This document shows positions 1-9,375 of a DNA stretch of 64,000 nucleotides, piece after piece. This DNA is from Vibrio albus (GTDB lineage: Bacteria > Pseudomonadota > Gammaproteobacteria > Enterobacterales > Vibrionaceae): the NCBI RefSeq assembly GCF_003144035.1, contig NZ_QFWT01000001.1:372001-436000 (forward strand). Reading direction: 5' to 3'. Position numbers and translations under genes: made by a program. The notes under the pieces were generated by a model. It did not search any database and had not been told where the DNA came from. It saw only the letters and a list, made by a program, of their open reading frames with translations. Every line of letters begins with the position of its first letter. Position 1 is the stretch's first letter.

Positions 1-329
1 TCTACCAAATCGTACTCTTCCGGTGCATCCTCTTCACTTTTCTCACTGTAGTAAGGAGTATAAGTAAATTGGACTTCACACGTATGTGCGAAAACCTCAT
101 TACAACGCTGACACTCTAAATCGACTTCGACGTTAGCTTTACCAGAGATAACGACTAATCGCTGTTCATCCATCCCGAAGGACAATGTGACTTCTGCATC
201 GCGTTTTACGCCTGCGACTGATTGGGCTAAGCGCTTAAGCAGACTGGCCTGAATAATTCCAGCATAATCCAGTCGTTTTTGAGCCGCTTTTGCCGGATCA
301 ACCGAGCGCGGAATTTTAACCTTTTGCAT
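1..329 (-). CDS. yceD: YceD/DUF177 family protein, 23S rRNA accumulation protein (partial)
   Basis: The reading frame starts at an ATG on the minus strand at 329 and runs off the left edge, so the C-terminus is missing. The visible product begins MQKVKIPRSVDPAKAAQKRL and contains LECQRCNEVF, the cysteine pair typical of YceD/DUF177. YceD is known to be needed for normal 23S rRNA levels and normally sits directly upstream of rpmF (L32) and the fatty-acid genes, which would lie to the left of this window. It is divergent from yceF, with about 115 bp between them, as in enteric bacteria. The family call is firm; the mechanism of the family is only partly known. Confidence 0.88.
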   Translation of the reverse strand, partial: MQKVKIPRSVDPAKAAQKRLDYAGIIQASLLKRLAQSVAGVKRDAEVTLSFGMDEQRLVVISGKANVEVDLECQRCNEVFAHTCEVQFTYTPYYSEKSEEDAPEEYDLV

Positions 330-445
330 AGGGCGCGAATATTAGCTTTCTAATCGCAGATAGTCAAAGGAAAAGGTAAAAAAGTTACGCATTTTTATTC
401 GTTCATTTATCATGGTCACTATTCTCTATCACTGAACCTTTCCCT

Positions 446-1030
446 ATGACTGATTTGAAAATTATTCTTGCGTCAACTTCGCACTACCGCCGGTCTATTC
501 TATCCAAACTTGGGTTACCATTTGATGTCGCCAAGCCCGATTGTGATGAAACACCTCTGCAAAATGAAAAGCCCCAGGAGCTCGTCTTGAGGCTCTCTCA
601 GAGTAAAGCAGAAAGTTGCCCATGTTCTGATGAGAACCGAATCATTATCGGCTCTGATCAGGTATGTGTCATTGACGGGCAAATCATGGGGAAACCCCAT
701 ACAAAAGAAAAAGCCATCGAACAACTACTCATGGCCAGCGGGAAAAGTATCACCTTTTATACTGGCGTCGCCCTGCATAACACTCGTACCGGGATAACCG
801 ATACTGAATTAGATACGTTCGTTGTTCACTTCCGCCACTTAACCAAACAGCAGATCGCAAATTACGTAGAAAAAGAGCAGCCGCTGGACTGCGCCGGCGG
901 CTTTAAAAGTGAAGGTCTGGGAATCGCCCTGTTTGAACGGCTGGAAGGCAAAGACCCGAACGCTTTGATCGGGCTGCCATTAATTACTCTGATAGACATG
1001 CTGGAAAAGCAAGGGATTACGGTACTCTAA
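446..1030 (+). CDS. yceF: Maf-family m7GTP pyrophosphatase YceF
   Basis: 194 residues, the usual length. The N-terminal LILASTS-like motif reads IILASTSHYRR (residues 6-16), followed by DETP, IIGSDQVCVIDG and the CAGGFKSEG block, all Maf signatures. The SDQVC form and the CAG.FKSEG.G run match the YceF subgroup, which hydrolyses m7GTP and related methylated nucleotides to the monophosphate, rather than the dTTP/UTP-specific YhdE subgroup. The gene is convergent with rluC and their stop codons overlap by 4 bp (1027-1030), so no separate terminator fits between them. Maf proteins are cytoplasmic house-cleaning enzymes. Confidence 0.93.
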   Translation: MTDLKIILASTSHYRRSILSKLGLPFDVAKPDCDETPLQNEKPQELVLRLSQSKAESCPCSDENRIIIGSDQVCVIDGQIMGKPHTKEKAIEQLLMASGKSITFYTGVALHNTRTGITDTELDTFVVHFRHLTKQQIANYVEKEQPLDCAGGFKSEGLGIALFERLEGKDPNALIGLPLITLIDMLEKQGITVL

Positions 1031-1971
1031 CCTTTTCGTAACTTTTCAAGCACCCTTTCCAGCTTCGCTTCCATCGGCGCAGAGATTTCCATTAACTTCT
1101 CTGTTGCCGGGTGTACAAACTTTATATACGCCGCGTGCAAAAATAACCTGTCCAGCCCCAACTTTCCGGTGTAAGCGTCAAAGCGACGATCCCCATAACG
1201 GTCATCCCATGCAATAGGATGACCCGTATACTGGACATGCACGCGAATTTGGTGTGTACGACCGGTCACCGGGCTGGCTTGTATCAACGTCGCATTATCA
1301 AACTTCTCTAATACCTTAAAGCGGGTATCTGAAGGCTTACCGTTTGGATTTACCCGTACGATACTGTTGACTTCATTTTTCAGAAGAGGTGCCGTTACCT
1401 TACGGCAGCTATTTTTCCACACCCCCATCACTAGGGCAAAGTAATACTTCTCCACCGTTTTGTTACGAAACTGAGCCTGCAGATGACGCAGTGCCGAACG
1501 TTTTTTAGCAACCAGAAGAATCCCTGACGTATCCCGGTCAATCCGGTGTACCAGTTCCAGAAACCGGGCCTGGGGTCTGAGCGCTCTCAATGCTTCAATC
1601 GCCCCAAACTTCAGGCCACTGCCTCCATGCACCGCAGTACCCGATGGTTTATTCAAAATGAGGATATGCTCATCTTCATAGATAATACAGCTTTCAAGCT
1701 CAGCCACTTTATTTAGCTTAGTGCTCGGCACATCTGGCTCTGCTTTTACTTCAACCGTGACCGGTGGAATACGCACCAAATCGCCGGCCTGTAACTTATA
1801 TTCAGCCTTAATGCGCTTTTTGTTAACCCTGACTTCTCCTTTACGGATAATCCGGTAAACCATACTCTTAGGTATATTTTTTAACTGATTACGCAGGAAG
1901 TTATCAATGCGCTGTCCTGCCATATCGGCATCGATGTCCACAAACTGGACTTGGGTTCTAATCTCATTCAT
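1027..1971 (-). CDS. rluC: 23S rRNA pseudouridine(955/2504/2580) synthase RluC
   Basis: 314 residues. An N-terminal S4 RNA-binding domain (about residues 17-75, with RIDNFLRNQL and IIRKGEVRVNKKR) precedes an RsuA/RluA-type catalytic domain. The catalytic aspartate lies in HRIDRDTSG (about residue 145). RluC makes pseudouridine at three sites of 23S rRNA. It is divergent from rne, the usual gammaproteobacterial neighbour, and its 3' end overlaps the 3' end of yceF by 4 bp. The motif and the rne neighbour separate it well from RluD and RluA. Confidence 0.93.
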   Translation of the reverse strand: MNEIRTQVQFVDIDADMAGQRIDNFLRNQLKNIPKSMVYRIIRKGEVRVNKKRIKAEYKLQAGDLVRIPPVTVEVKAEPDVPSTKLNKVAELESCIIYEDEHILILNKPSGTAVHGGSGLKFGAIEALRALRPQARFLELVHRIDRDTSGILLVAKKRSALRHLQAQFRNKTVEKYYFALVMGVWKNSCRKVTAPLLKNEVNSIVRVNPNGKPSDTRFKVLEKFDNATLIQASPVTGRTHQIRVHVQYTGHPIAWDDRYGDRRFDAYTGKLGLDRLFLHAAYIKFVHPATEKLMEISAPMEAKLERVLEKLRKG

Positions 1972-2106
1972 ATTGCTATTCTACCATTGGTTCGGGATTA
2001 GAATCACAAAATTTTCTGCTACAGAAACGCTCTCTTTGGTTAAAATTAATCTAAGCAGAGTAAGCTGTGAATAAAGATTGGGACTCAAATTGGACAAAAT
2101 TACATC

Positions 2107-2153
2107 AAAAGAATAAAAATAACTGATATTCAATCAGTTATTTTTATTCTTTT
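2107..2153. terminator. Perfect 21-bp inverted repeat between rluC and rne
   Basis: Arms 2107-2127 and 2133-2153 are exact reverse complements with a 5-nt loop. The stem is very A/T-rich and ends in a T run on the + strand and an A run on the left, so it could act as an intrinsic terminator on both strands. It lies upstream of both divergent genes, so it cannot end either gene's own transcript. It may insulate the two promoters or end an unseen short RNA. Confidence 0.5.
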
Positions 2154-2195
2154 TTCTGGAAAAATTAATTTTTTACCTGTTTATAACAAAGCAGA

Positions 2196-2224
2196 TTGCC
2201 GTGTTTTCTCTGCACTGCTATAGT
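2196..2224 (+). promoter_or_regulatory. Candidate sigma70 promoter of rne
   Basis: TTGCCG at 2196-2201 and TATAGT at 2219-2224 are separated by 17 bp. Transcription would start near 2231, giving a leader of about 368 nt before the rne ATG. That is close to the 361-nt rne leader known in E. coli, which supports the assignment. Based on sequence only. Confidence 0.55.
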
Positions 2225-2230
2225 TCACAG

Positions 2231-2598
2231 CTGTAAAGGATAGTTTGGTTAGATTTTACTCTTTGTTCCGGCTATCCAGAAGCAATTAAGCAATATTGAA
2301 CAAATATAGATATTGAGTAGAGCACTTTAGATCGTAATGCAGCAATGGGCGTAAGACATTATCGGATGAAGTATTCCTTATCGTGCTACTCATCGCATAT
2401 CAATGTTGAGTTATAACCACCGGAATGTGGATCAGGCACAGTTGTTCATTGTGCCTGATGACTGAAGTGTCCCCCGAGCATCCCTTCCAGCCGAGAGGTT
2501 GCACCTTAACAAACCATGGGATCTGACACCATTGACAGCGACGCTAAGCGATAAGCCAAGATGAAAATATAAAGAAATATATAAACGAGAATTTCTAA
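2231..2598 (+). promoter_or_regulatory. rne 5' leader (probable autoregulatory UTR)
   Basis: A long untranslated stretch before rne. It holds a clear hairpin with a 10-bp perfect stem (2431-2440 and 2450-2459, 9-nt loop). In E. coli the rne leader contains conserved hairpins through which RNase E senses its own activity and cleaves its own mRNA. The equivalent length and position suggest the same autoregulation here. I could not align the hairpin to E. coli hp2 or hp3. Just upstream of the ATG the sequence is A/T-rich with only a weak ribosome binding site (ACGAGA). Confidence 0.5.
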
Positions 2599-5550
2599 AT
2601 GAAAAGAATGTTAATTAACGCAACTCAGAAAGAAGAGTTGCGTGTTGCTTTGGTTGACGGCCAGAAGCTTTTCGATCTTGATATCGAAAGCCCTGGTCAT
2701 GAATCAAAGAAGGCCAATATTTATAAAGGCCGTATCACCCGTATTGAACCTAGCCTGGAAGCAGCATTTGTTGATTATGGTGCAGAAAGACATGGTTTCC
2801 TTCCTCTAAAAGAAGTTGCACGAGATTATTTCCCTGAAGGCTATACCTACCAAGGTCGCCCAAGTATTAAAGAAGTGCTGGAAGAAGGTCAGGAAGTTAT
2901 CGTCCAGGTAGAAAAGGAAGAACGTGGCAGCAAAGGTGCAGCCCTTACTACCTTTATCTCCCTTGCTGGTAGCTACCTTGTTCTGATGCCTAACAACCCA
3001 AGAGCCGGTGGTATTTCCCGTCGTATCGAAGGTGATGAGCGTACTCAGTTAAAAGCGGCTCTTAGCACGCTAGAACTTCCGCAGGGAATGGGGCTTATCG
3101 TCCGTACTGCAGGTGTTGGTAAAAGTTCAGAAGAGCTTGAATGGGACCTGAATGTACTGCTTAACCACTGGAACGCGATTAAGGAAGCTGCCGGAGCAAA
3201 CCCTGCGCCTTTCCTTATTCACCAGGAAAGTAATGTTATTGTTCGGGCAATTCGCGACTACTTACGCCGTGACATCGGTGAAATCCTGATTGACAGCAAT
3301 ACCATCTTTGAACGTGCCAAACAGCATATACAGCTGGTTCGTCCGGACTTTATCCATCGAGTGAAGAAATACGATGGTGAAGTGCCGCTGTTTAGCCACT
3401 ACCAGATTGAAAGCCAGATTGAATCCGCCTTCCAGCGCGAAGTTCGTCTTCCATCTGGTGGTTCTATCGTTATCGACCCGACGGAAGCTCTGACTTCAAT
3501 CGATATCAACTCCTCTCGCGCAACAAAAGGCGGCGATATCGAAGAAACCGCTCTGAATACCAACCTGGAAGCAGCCGATGAAATTGCTCGTCAATTGCGT
3601 CTGCGAGATCTCGGTGGTCTGGTGGTTATCGACTTTATTGATATGACGCCGGTTCGTCACCAAAGAGAAGTTGAAAACCGGCTGCGTGAGGCGGTACGTA
3701 TGGACCGTGCACGCGTGCAAATCGGCCGTATTTCCCGTTTTGGTCTGCTGGAAATGTCCCGTCAGCGTCTGAGCCCGTCACTGGCAGAAGCCAGCCACCA
3801 TATCTGTCCTCGCTGTTCTGGTACCGGTGTGGTTCGTGATAACGAATCTCTGGCTCTGTCCGTTCTGCGTCTTATCGAAGAAGAAGCCCTGAAAGACAAC
3901 ACCTCTCAGGTGATGGCTGTCGTGCCAGTCCCTATTGCTTCTTATCTTCTGAATGAAAAACGCCGCTCAGTAAACCATATTGAGAAGTCTCAGGATGTGA
4001 AGATCACTATCGTGCCTAATTCTGATATGGAAACACCACATTTTGAGGTTATCCGTATCCGTGACGGTGAAGAGCAGGATCTTCTGTCTTACCTGGTGCC
4101 GAAAAAACTGGAGGCAATGAAAGAAGCGGAAGCGAAAGAATCTGCTGAAACAGAGGCTAAACCAAGAAGAATCGAAGAGCCGGCACTGAAAGGTTTTGCT
4201 GCTCCGACATCAGCTCCGGCACCGACCCCAGCTCCTGTAAAACAGGAACAACCGGCAGCTCAGGTTGCAGAAACGAAAGAAGAAAAACCGGGTATTGTAT
4301 CGCGTATTCTGAAAGCACTCGCCAGCCTGTTCTCTGCCGAAGAAACAAAACCAGCAGAGCCGGTGGAAGAGAAGAAGGAAGACCCGACCGAAAGCGATAA
4401 ACGCAGTAACAATCGCAATCGCCGCAATCGTGATGATAACCGACGCCGTAATACTAAGCGTGATCAGAACAAGCGGAAGCGTAACGTTAACCGTGACGCT
4501 CAGGACGAACAAGCGTCTGGTGACGAGAAAGGCAAAAAATCCCGCCAGGATCAAAATCGCAAACCTAAGCAGGATAAAAAACCGAAGAAAGCACAGTCTA
4601 AGGTAGCAGAGCAAGGCAAACAGCTTGCAGAAGATGCTCAGGATAAAAAGCCATCTAAAGGCGCTAAGACTGAAGAGAAAACGGTTCAGGTTAAAGAACG
4701 CCGCCAACGTCGCCAACTGCAAAAACAGGTTCGCGTTAAAGATCAGGAAAAAGCCCAGCAAGCTGAAGCAGAAAACAACCTGAATCAGGCAGCAAGTACT
4801 GAAGAGGTGAAAACCAAACAGCAGCCAGAAGCGAAGGACGAGAATAAGCAGCGCCGAAACCGCCGCACTCCTCGCCACCTGCGAGCTAATGGTCAGCGTC
4901 GTCGTCGCGGTCGTGATCGCCGCCCTAACCCATATCGCTTACGTAGTGGTGCGGTTGCATCACCGGAAATGGCAATGGGTAAAGTATGGCCGAAATACGA
5001 TCTGCCGAAGCCTAGACGCAAGCAGAATAAAGGCAAAGAAACGGATGTAACTGCGGTTACTATCATGGGTGGATTTGCTTGTCCGGAAATGGCAATGGGT
5101 AAAATTATTATCCAGACCGCACCGATCGCCGATACTGCCAATGTGACTCAGGCAAAACCTGAAATCGCGGCACCAGTTGAAGCTCCGGTTATTGAAACTG
5201 CAGTGACTACACCAGAAGCTCCAGTTGAAAAAGCCGCGACTGCTCCAGCTAAAGCCGAAACTGAAGCTCAGGCACCGGCTGCTCAAGTTGTAGAGCCAGT
5301 AGAGGTACTATCGTCTGATGAGCAACAGAAACCTTCTGAGACACAAAAGCCAGCTCCTGCTGTAGCCAAAACAGCTTACAAAGGATGTGCGACCTCTCCA
5401 ATGACCAGTGCTCCTGGCTCAGAGGAAATCAAAGAGATAGAGGTGAAGGCAGCTTCGTTCCGTGAGGAACGTTATCAGCCTAAAGGCGCAGGCAGCCTGT
5501 CTGCTACCAGCCAGGCTTCTGCCGGGATGACGAAACCGGAAGGCTTTTAA
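2599..5550 (+). CDS. rne: Ribonuclease E, degradosome scaffold
   Basis: 983 residues. The N-terminal half holds the S1 domain (about 39-119), the RNase H-like/5' sensor region and the DNase I-like catalytic domain with SIDINSSRA (Asp302) and VVIDFIDM (about Asp345); the Zn-link is CPRCSGTG. These are one residue before the E. coli numbers. Residues after about 510 are a disordered Lys/Arg/Gln/Ala-rich scaffold. There [18 protein letters not shown] resembles the arginine-rich RNA/helicase-binding region, [14 protein letters not shown] resembles the enolase-binding segment, and [11 protein letters not shown] near the C-terminus resembles the PNPase-binding tail. The PEMAMGK segment occurs twice (residues 789-795 and 829-835). 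The product processes rRNA, tRNA and mRNA at the inner membrane. Confidence 0.97.
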   Translation: MKRMLINATQKEELRVALVDGQKLFDLDIESPGHESKKANIYKGRITRIEPSLEAAFVDYGAERHGFLPLKEVARDYFPEGYTYQGRPSIKEVLEEGQEVIVQVEKEERGSKGAALTTFISLAGSYLVLMPNNPRAGGISRRIEGDERTQLKAALSTLELPQGMGLIVRTAGVGKSSEELEWDLNVLLNHWNAIKEAAGANPAPFLIHQESNVIVRAIRDYLRRDIGEILIDSNTIFERAKQHIQLVRPDFIHRVKKYDGEVPLFSHYQIESQIESAFQREVRLPSGGSIVIDPTEALTSIDINSSRATKGGDIEETALNTNLEAADEIARQLRLRDLGGLVVIDFIDMTPVRHQREVENRLREAVRMDRARVQIGRISRFGLLEMSRQRLSPSLAEASHHICPRCSGTGVVRDNESLALSVLRLIEEEALKDNTSQVMAVVPVPIASYLLNEKRRSVNHIEKSQDVKITIVPNSDMETPHFEVIRIRDGEEQDLLSYLVPKKLEAMKEAEAKESAETEAKPRRIEEPALKGFAAPTSAPAPTPAPVKQEQPAAQVAETKEEKPGIVSRILKALASLFSAEETKPAEPVEEKKEDPTESDKRSNNRNRRNRDDNRRRNTKRDQNKRKRNVNRDAQDEQASGDEKGKKSRQDQNRKPKQDKKPKKAQSKVAEQGKQLAEDAQDKKPSKGAKTEEKTVQVKERRQRRQLQKQVRVKDQEKAQQAEAENNLNQAASTEEVKTKQQPEAKDENKQRRNRRTPRHLRANGQRRRRGRDRRPNPYRLRSGAVASPEMAMGKVWPKYDLPKPRRKQNKGKETDVTAVTIMGGFACPEMAMGKIIIQTAPIADTANVTQAKPEIAAPVEAPVIETAVTTPEAPVEKAATAPAKAETEAQAPAAQVVEPVEVLSSDEQQKPSETQKPAPAVAKTAYKGCATSPMTSAPGSEEIKEIEVKAASFREERYQPKGAGSLSATSQASAGMTKPEGF
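4963..5103 (+). repeat. In-frame 21-bp direct repeat inside rne (PEMAMGK twice)
   Basis: 4963-4983 and 5083-5103 are identical over 21 bp and exactly 120 bp (40 codons) apart, both encoding PEMAMGK. The surrounding codons differ apart from a short similarity before each copy (AS/AC). Confidence 0.85.
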
Positions 5551-5575
5551 TAGTTAACGGATCACCTAAAACAGG

Positions 5576-5610
5576 AAAAGGGCTGCCCATTCGCAGCCCT
5601 TTTGTTTTTT
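5576..5610 (+). terminator. Rho-independent terminator of rne
   Basis: An 11-bp perfect stem (5576-5586 and 5593-5603) with a 6-nt loop is followed by GTTTTTT. It begins 25 bp after the rne stop codon. Confidence 0.88.
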
Positions 5611-5716
5611 CTCTTACTGAAAGCAATACCAAACCCAGCTATAGTATTTTTCACCCACTTAATGCTACATTCACTGGATACCCCAAACTGGCTCTATCCA
5701 ACACAATATCAATATA

Positions 5717-6772
5717 ATGAGTATCAAAACGCACGAACGACTGCCTATTCGGTTTATTATTCCAGCGACACTAATTGTGCTGTATCTGACGATACTGCTG
5801 TCTGTCACTGTAGGGCCTATGGATATTTCCTTGGCTGATAGCTTCTTAGCGATTATTCCGGACTGGATATTTCAACAGAATAGTCTTCCTTCGCATGTTG
5901 TACTTATTATTCAGCAGGTACGCTTACCAAGATCCCTACTGGCCATTGCCGTTGGTGGAATACTTGCTTTGTGCGGAGCCGTCATGCAGGGGTTGTTCCG
6001 CAACCCTCTGGCTGAACCGGGAACAATAGGCGTATCCGCAGGATCGGCTTTAGGTGCAGCAATATCCATTGTCGTCTTTGGCCATATACTGGCTCAGCAC
6101 CCTACTCTGCTACTGCTTGGTACCGTACCGGTCTTTTCATTCTTAGGTGGAGCCCTTTCAACCATACTGGTGTATCAGATAGCAACCGGTAAAACAGAAA
6201 CGTCTGTGACCACCATGCTGCTGGCTGGTGTGGCTATCAGCGCCCTGTCGGGAGCCGGGTTAGGGCTGATGAACTACTATGCCGACGATCAGGCACTGAG
6301 AGATCTCTCCCTCTGGACGTTAGGTTCTCTAACGGGTGCCAATTGGTCGGGCATCACCTTAGCCTTTCTCGCTCTGATTACTCTGTATATAGTATTTTAC
6401 CGGGACGCCGATAAACTGAATGCCCTGTTACTTGGAGAGCCAGAAGCCCGCCACATGGGAATACAACTCCAGCCATTGAAAAGACGCCTGATTTTGTTAG
6501 TGGCAGCCGGAGTCGGTATTACCGTATCATTGGCAGGAATCATTGGCTTTATTGGTCTTGTTGTGCCTCATCTCGGTCGAATGCTGACTGGCCCTAACCA
6601 CCGGACCTTACTACCACTTTCGGTACTTCTGGGTGCTCTGATTCTCCTTATTGCGGATATTCTTGCAAGAGTTCTGGTTGCCCCGTTAGATATGCCGGTA
6701 GGTATTGTTACGGCTTTGCTTGGCGCACCTTTTTTTATCTGGCTTCTGATTCAGCAGAAAGGAAGAATGTAA
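5717..6772 (+). CDS. FecCD-family ABC transporter permease, heme-type (HmuU/HutC-like)
   Basis: 351 residues with about nine or ten hydrophobic helices. FecCD-family hallmarks include RLPRSLLAIAVGG, NPLAEPGTIGVSAGSALGA, GIIGFIGLVVPHLGRML and MPVGIVTALLGAPFFIWLL. Together with the HmuV-like ATPase directly downstream (it starts 1 bp after this stop) this looks like a heme importer rather than BtuCD or a catechol-siderophore permease. No substrate-binding protein, TonB system or outer-membrane receptor is near. There is no clear Shine-Dalgarno sequence at the chosen ATG, but the N-terminus from here covers the expected first helix. An internal start at Met35 would lose that helix. Substrate is inferred. 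Confidence 0.8.
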   Translation: MSIKTHERLPIRFIIPATLIVLYLTILLSVTVGPMDISLADSFLAIIPDWIFQQNSLPSHVVLIIQQVRLPRSLLAIAVGGILALCGAVMQGLFRNPLAEPGTIGVSAGSALGAAISIVVFGHILAQHPTLLLLGTVPVFSFLGGALSTILVYQIATGKTETSVTTMLLAGVAISALSGAGLGLMNYYADDQALRDLSLWTLGSLTGANWSGITLAFLALITLYIVFYRDADKLNALLLGEPEARHMGIQLQPLKRRLILLVAAGVGITVSLAGIIGFIGLVVPHLGRMLTGPNHRTLLPLSVLLGALILLIADILARVLVAPLDMPVGIVTALLGAPFFIWLLIQQKGRM

Positions 6773-7549
6773 ATGAATACCGTCAGTATCAGAGCCAGCA
6801 ACATCAATGTAACTATGGGTACTCATCCCATTCTTCATGACGTCAGTATTAGCTTCAGAAAAGGTGAGTTAACGATTCTGCTGGGGCCTAACGGTGCGGG
6901 AAAAAGCAGCTTCCTTAAGGCAGTGACTCAGGAATGGCCAGCGAATGGAAACATTAGCTACTTTGGCAAAGACGCATCTCAATGGAATAAGACCGTCCTC
7001 GCCAGGCATTTAGGTGTTCTGCCCCAGTCCAGCTCCCTGACGTTCAACTTTACTGCAAGAGAAGTCGTTGAGCTTGGCGCTCTTCCCCTGAAAGCCAGCC
7101 AGCCAATGATTCAGGATATTGCGATAAGAACCATGCAGCAGACCGATATTCTGCATCTGGCCGACCGTCTTTATCCCAGCCTGTCCGGGGGCGAAAAACA
7201 GCGTGTTCATCTGGCCCGGGTGTTAACTCAGTTGGAACAAAGTGGAAAGGATAAGATCTTACTGCTGGATGAACCCACTTCAGCCCTGGATCTTTCGCAT
7301 CAGCACAATACATTAAAACTGGCAAAATCGTTGGCTCGCCAAGGCGCTTCCGTTATTGCTGTGATCCATGATCTCAATCTGGCAGCTCAATATGCAGACC
7401 GAATTCTGGTCATGAATCACGGTCAGCTTGTCACAGACGGCACACCTTGGGAAGTATTGACAGAACAAACCATTAGAGATGTCTATCACTGGGAAGTGAC
7501 CGTCATACCTCACCCTTCTTCTTCCTATCCCGTAATCCTCAGTCAGTAG
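6773..7549 (+). CDS. Heme-type ABC transporter ATP-binding protein (HmuV/HutD-like)
   Basis: 258 residues, the normal HmuV length. Walker A is GPNGAGKS (38-45), the signature LSGGEKQ starts at 137, Walker B is ILLLDEP (162-168), and the switch histidine lies in VIHDLNLAA. HmuV-like traits are the insertion LTQLEQSGKDK between signature and Walker B, and DLSHQHNTLKLA. It would form the cytoplasmic ATPase dimer of the importer with the preceding permease, to which it is translationally coupled. The gene pair lacks its binding protein, so the complete transporter must use a component from elsewhere, or its role may have changed. Confidence 0.85.
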   Translation: MNTVSIRASNINVTMGTHPILHDVSISFRKGELTILLGPNGAGKSSFLKAVTQEWPANGNISYFGKDASQWNKTVLARHLGVLPQSSSLTFNFTAREVVELGALPLKASQPMIQDIAIRTMQQTDILHLADRLYPSLSGGEKQRVHLARVLTQLEQSGKDKILLLDEPTSALDLSHQHNTLKLAKSLARQGASVIAVIHDLNLAAQYADRILVMNHGQLVTDGTPWEVLTEQTIRDVYHWEVTVIPHPSSSYPVILSQ

Positions 7550-7755
7550 TGGCTGAGTAAATGATTTGTCACCCTTTTGACCTTGAACTTAATCACACAT
7601 TTCTGTAGCATTCGCCAGCTAATAGTGCGTTCGATCACACTTGCTCTGTAAAGCGGCTGGCTGTTTATTCTACATTTTTTGCTTTATGGACAATAAGATT
7701 GATGAGTATCCGTCCAAATTCTCTGCTTTGTCAGAGTGAAGCGAAAAGAGTCAAA

Positions 7756-9312
7756 ATGTTTGAATTTCCAAAATTTTCTCAACATTCAGTAAAGAACGAT
7801 GTTCTGTCAGGGCTGACCGTTGCCCTTGCCCTGGTTCCGGAAGCCGTAGCCTTTGCGTTTGTTGCCGGGGTTGACCCTATGGTTGGCCTTTATGCTGCAT
7901 TCATCGTAGGCCTGATCACTTCCATTTTTGGTGGTCGCCCGGGAATGATCTCAGGAGCGACAGGTGCCATGGCGGTGGTCATGGTTACACTAGTTGCCGC
8001 TCATGGGGTGCAGTACCTGTTTGCAACCATTATGCTTGCCGGCCTTTTGCAGGTAACTGCCGGTCTATGCAAGTTAGGTAAATTTATCCGCATGGTTCCG
8101 CATCCGGTTATGATTGGCTTTGTTAATGGACTGGCTATCGTGATCTTCCTCGCTCAGCTTGGTCAGTTTAAAGCACCGGATCTGAACGGAGTACTAGGCT
8201 GGTTACCGACTGACCAAATGGCCTTAATGCTGGGGTTGGTTTTGGTGACCATGTTGATTATTCATTTTTTACCTAAATTCACTACGGCTATTCCTTCATC
8301 ACTTGCCGCTATCGTGTTCATTACTCTTGTCGTTCAGCTATTGGGACTGGAAACCCGCACAGTTGTTGACTTCCTGCGTACCATGTCCGGAGATGACACA
8401 GCGACGCTCGCTGGTACGTTACCATCGTTTGCCTTCCCTTCTGTGCCATTTAGTCTGGAAACCCTGACGATTATCGTCCCATATGCGATCATTCTGGCTG
8501 CGATCGGCCTGATTGAATCACTTCTGACATTAACCGTTCTGGATGAAATGACCAATACTCGCGGTAAAAGTAACCGCGAATGTATCGGCCAGGGCCTGGC
8601 AAACCTAACCTGTTCTGTATTTGGTGCAATGGGTGGTTGTGCGATGATCGGCCAGTCTATGATTAACGTGAACTCTGGTGGCCGCGGCCGTCTTTCCGGT
8701 ATTGTTGCTGCAACGGCTCTGCTTTTCTTTATCCTGTTTGCATCCTCTCTGATAGAAATGATTCCTCTGGCGGCTTTGGTCGGTGTAATGTTTATGGTGG
8801 TTATTGGTACTTTTGAGTGGGCAACGTTCAAATTAGCTCGCCGGGTACCTAAACAAGATTTCTTTGTCATTGTACTGGTTACTGTCGTCACCGTACTGAC
8901 AGATCTTGCTATTGCCGTTGCTGTTGGTGTCATTACTTCAGCACTGATGTTTGCGTGGCAACATGCTAAGCATATTTATGCCACCAGCTTTACCCATGAA
9001 GATGGCTCCAAGGAATACCGTATCAATGGCCCCGTGTTCTTTGGGTCAGCAGCAAACTTCCTGGAACTGTTTAATGCTTACGAAGATCCCGATGAAGTGA
9101 TCGTGGATTTTGCAGCATCACGCGTAGCCGATCATTCAGCGATAGAAGCGATTGAAACGGTCGCTGAACGGTACTCTGCTCTGGGTAAAAAACTGCACCT
9201 TCGTCACCTCAGCCCTGACTGCCGGGCGCTGCTGCAAAAAGCGGGCAGCCTTATTGAAATTGATGTAAGAGACGACCCAAGTTATAAAGTTGCGACCGAT
9301 GTGCTGGGTTAA
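7756..9312 (+). CDS. SulP-family inorganic anion transporter with STAS domain
   Basis: About 518 residues from [10 protein letters not shown]. The membrane part (to about residue 410) carries the SulP blocks [34 protein letters not shown] and [12 protein letters not shown], and the C-terminal cytoplasmic STAS domain contains [12 protein letters not shown] and DHSAIEAIE. SulP proteins move sulfate, bicarbonate or dicarboxylates, usually with Na+ or H+; the substrate cannot be read here. An in-frame ATG at 7699 would add 19 residues that look unlike the family N-terminus. I prefer 7756, although neither start has a strong ribosome binding site. The neighbours give no clue to substrate. Confidence 0.9.
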   Translation: MFEFPKFSQHSVKNDVLSGLTVALALVPEAVAFAFVAGVDPMVGLYAAFIVGLITSIFGGRPGMISGATGAMAVVMVTLVAAHGVQYLFATIMLAGLLQVTAGLCKLGKFIRMVPHPVMIGFVNGLAIVIFLAQLGQFKAPDLNGVLGWLPTDQMALMLGLVLVTMLIIHFLPKFTTAIPSSLAAIVFITLVVQLLGLETRTVVDFLRTMSGDDTATLAGTLPSFAFPSVPFSLETLTIIVPYAIILAAIGLIESLLTLTVLDEMTNTRGKSNRECIGQGLANLTCSVFGAMGGCAMIGQSMINVNSGGRGRLSGIVAATALLFFILFASSLIEMIPLAALVGVMFMVVIGTFEWATFKLARRVPKQDFFVIVLVTVVTVLTDLAIAVAVGVITSALMFAWQHAKHIYATSFTHEDGSKEYRINGPVFFGSAANFLELFNAYEDPDEVIVDFAASRVADHSAIEAIETVAERYSALGKKLHLRHLSPDCRALLQKAGSLIEIDVRDDPSYKVATDVLG

Positions 9313-9333
9313 CAGATAAATTCTCCAGAAATA

Positions 9334-9368
9334 AAAACGCTGCTTTCCTCGAGAAAGCAGCGTTTTTT
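9334..9368. terminator. Bidirectional terminator between sulP and the tyrosine phosphatase gene
   Basis: A 14-bp perfect stem (9334-9347 and 9353-9366, 5-nt loop) is flanked by an A run on the left and a T run on the right. It suits both converging genes. Confidence 0.9.
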
Positions 9369-9375
9369 AATGGCC

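Noticed and set aside
4210..4878. Long open frame (222 codons) antisense to rne
   Set aside because: It is a shadow of the low-complexity Lys/Arg/Gln scaffold codons; the product is Leu/Phe-rich and has no ribosome binding site.
5604..5716. Fur box upstream of the heme-type permease
   Set aside because: Only a loose match around 5705-5725; too many mismatches to the 19-bp consensus.
8334..8933. 199-codon open frame antisense to the SulP gene
   Set aside because: Composition is typical of an antisense shadow (Arg/Thr/Ile-rich) over strongly coding sequence.
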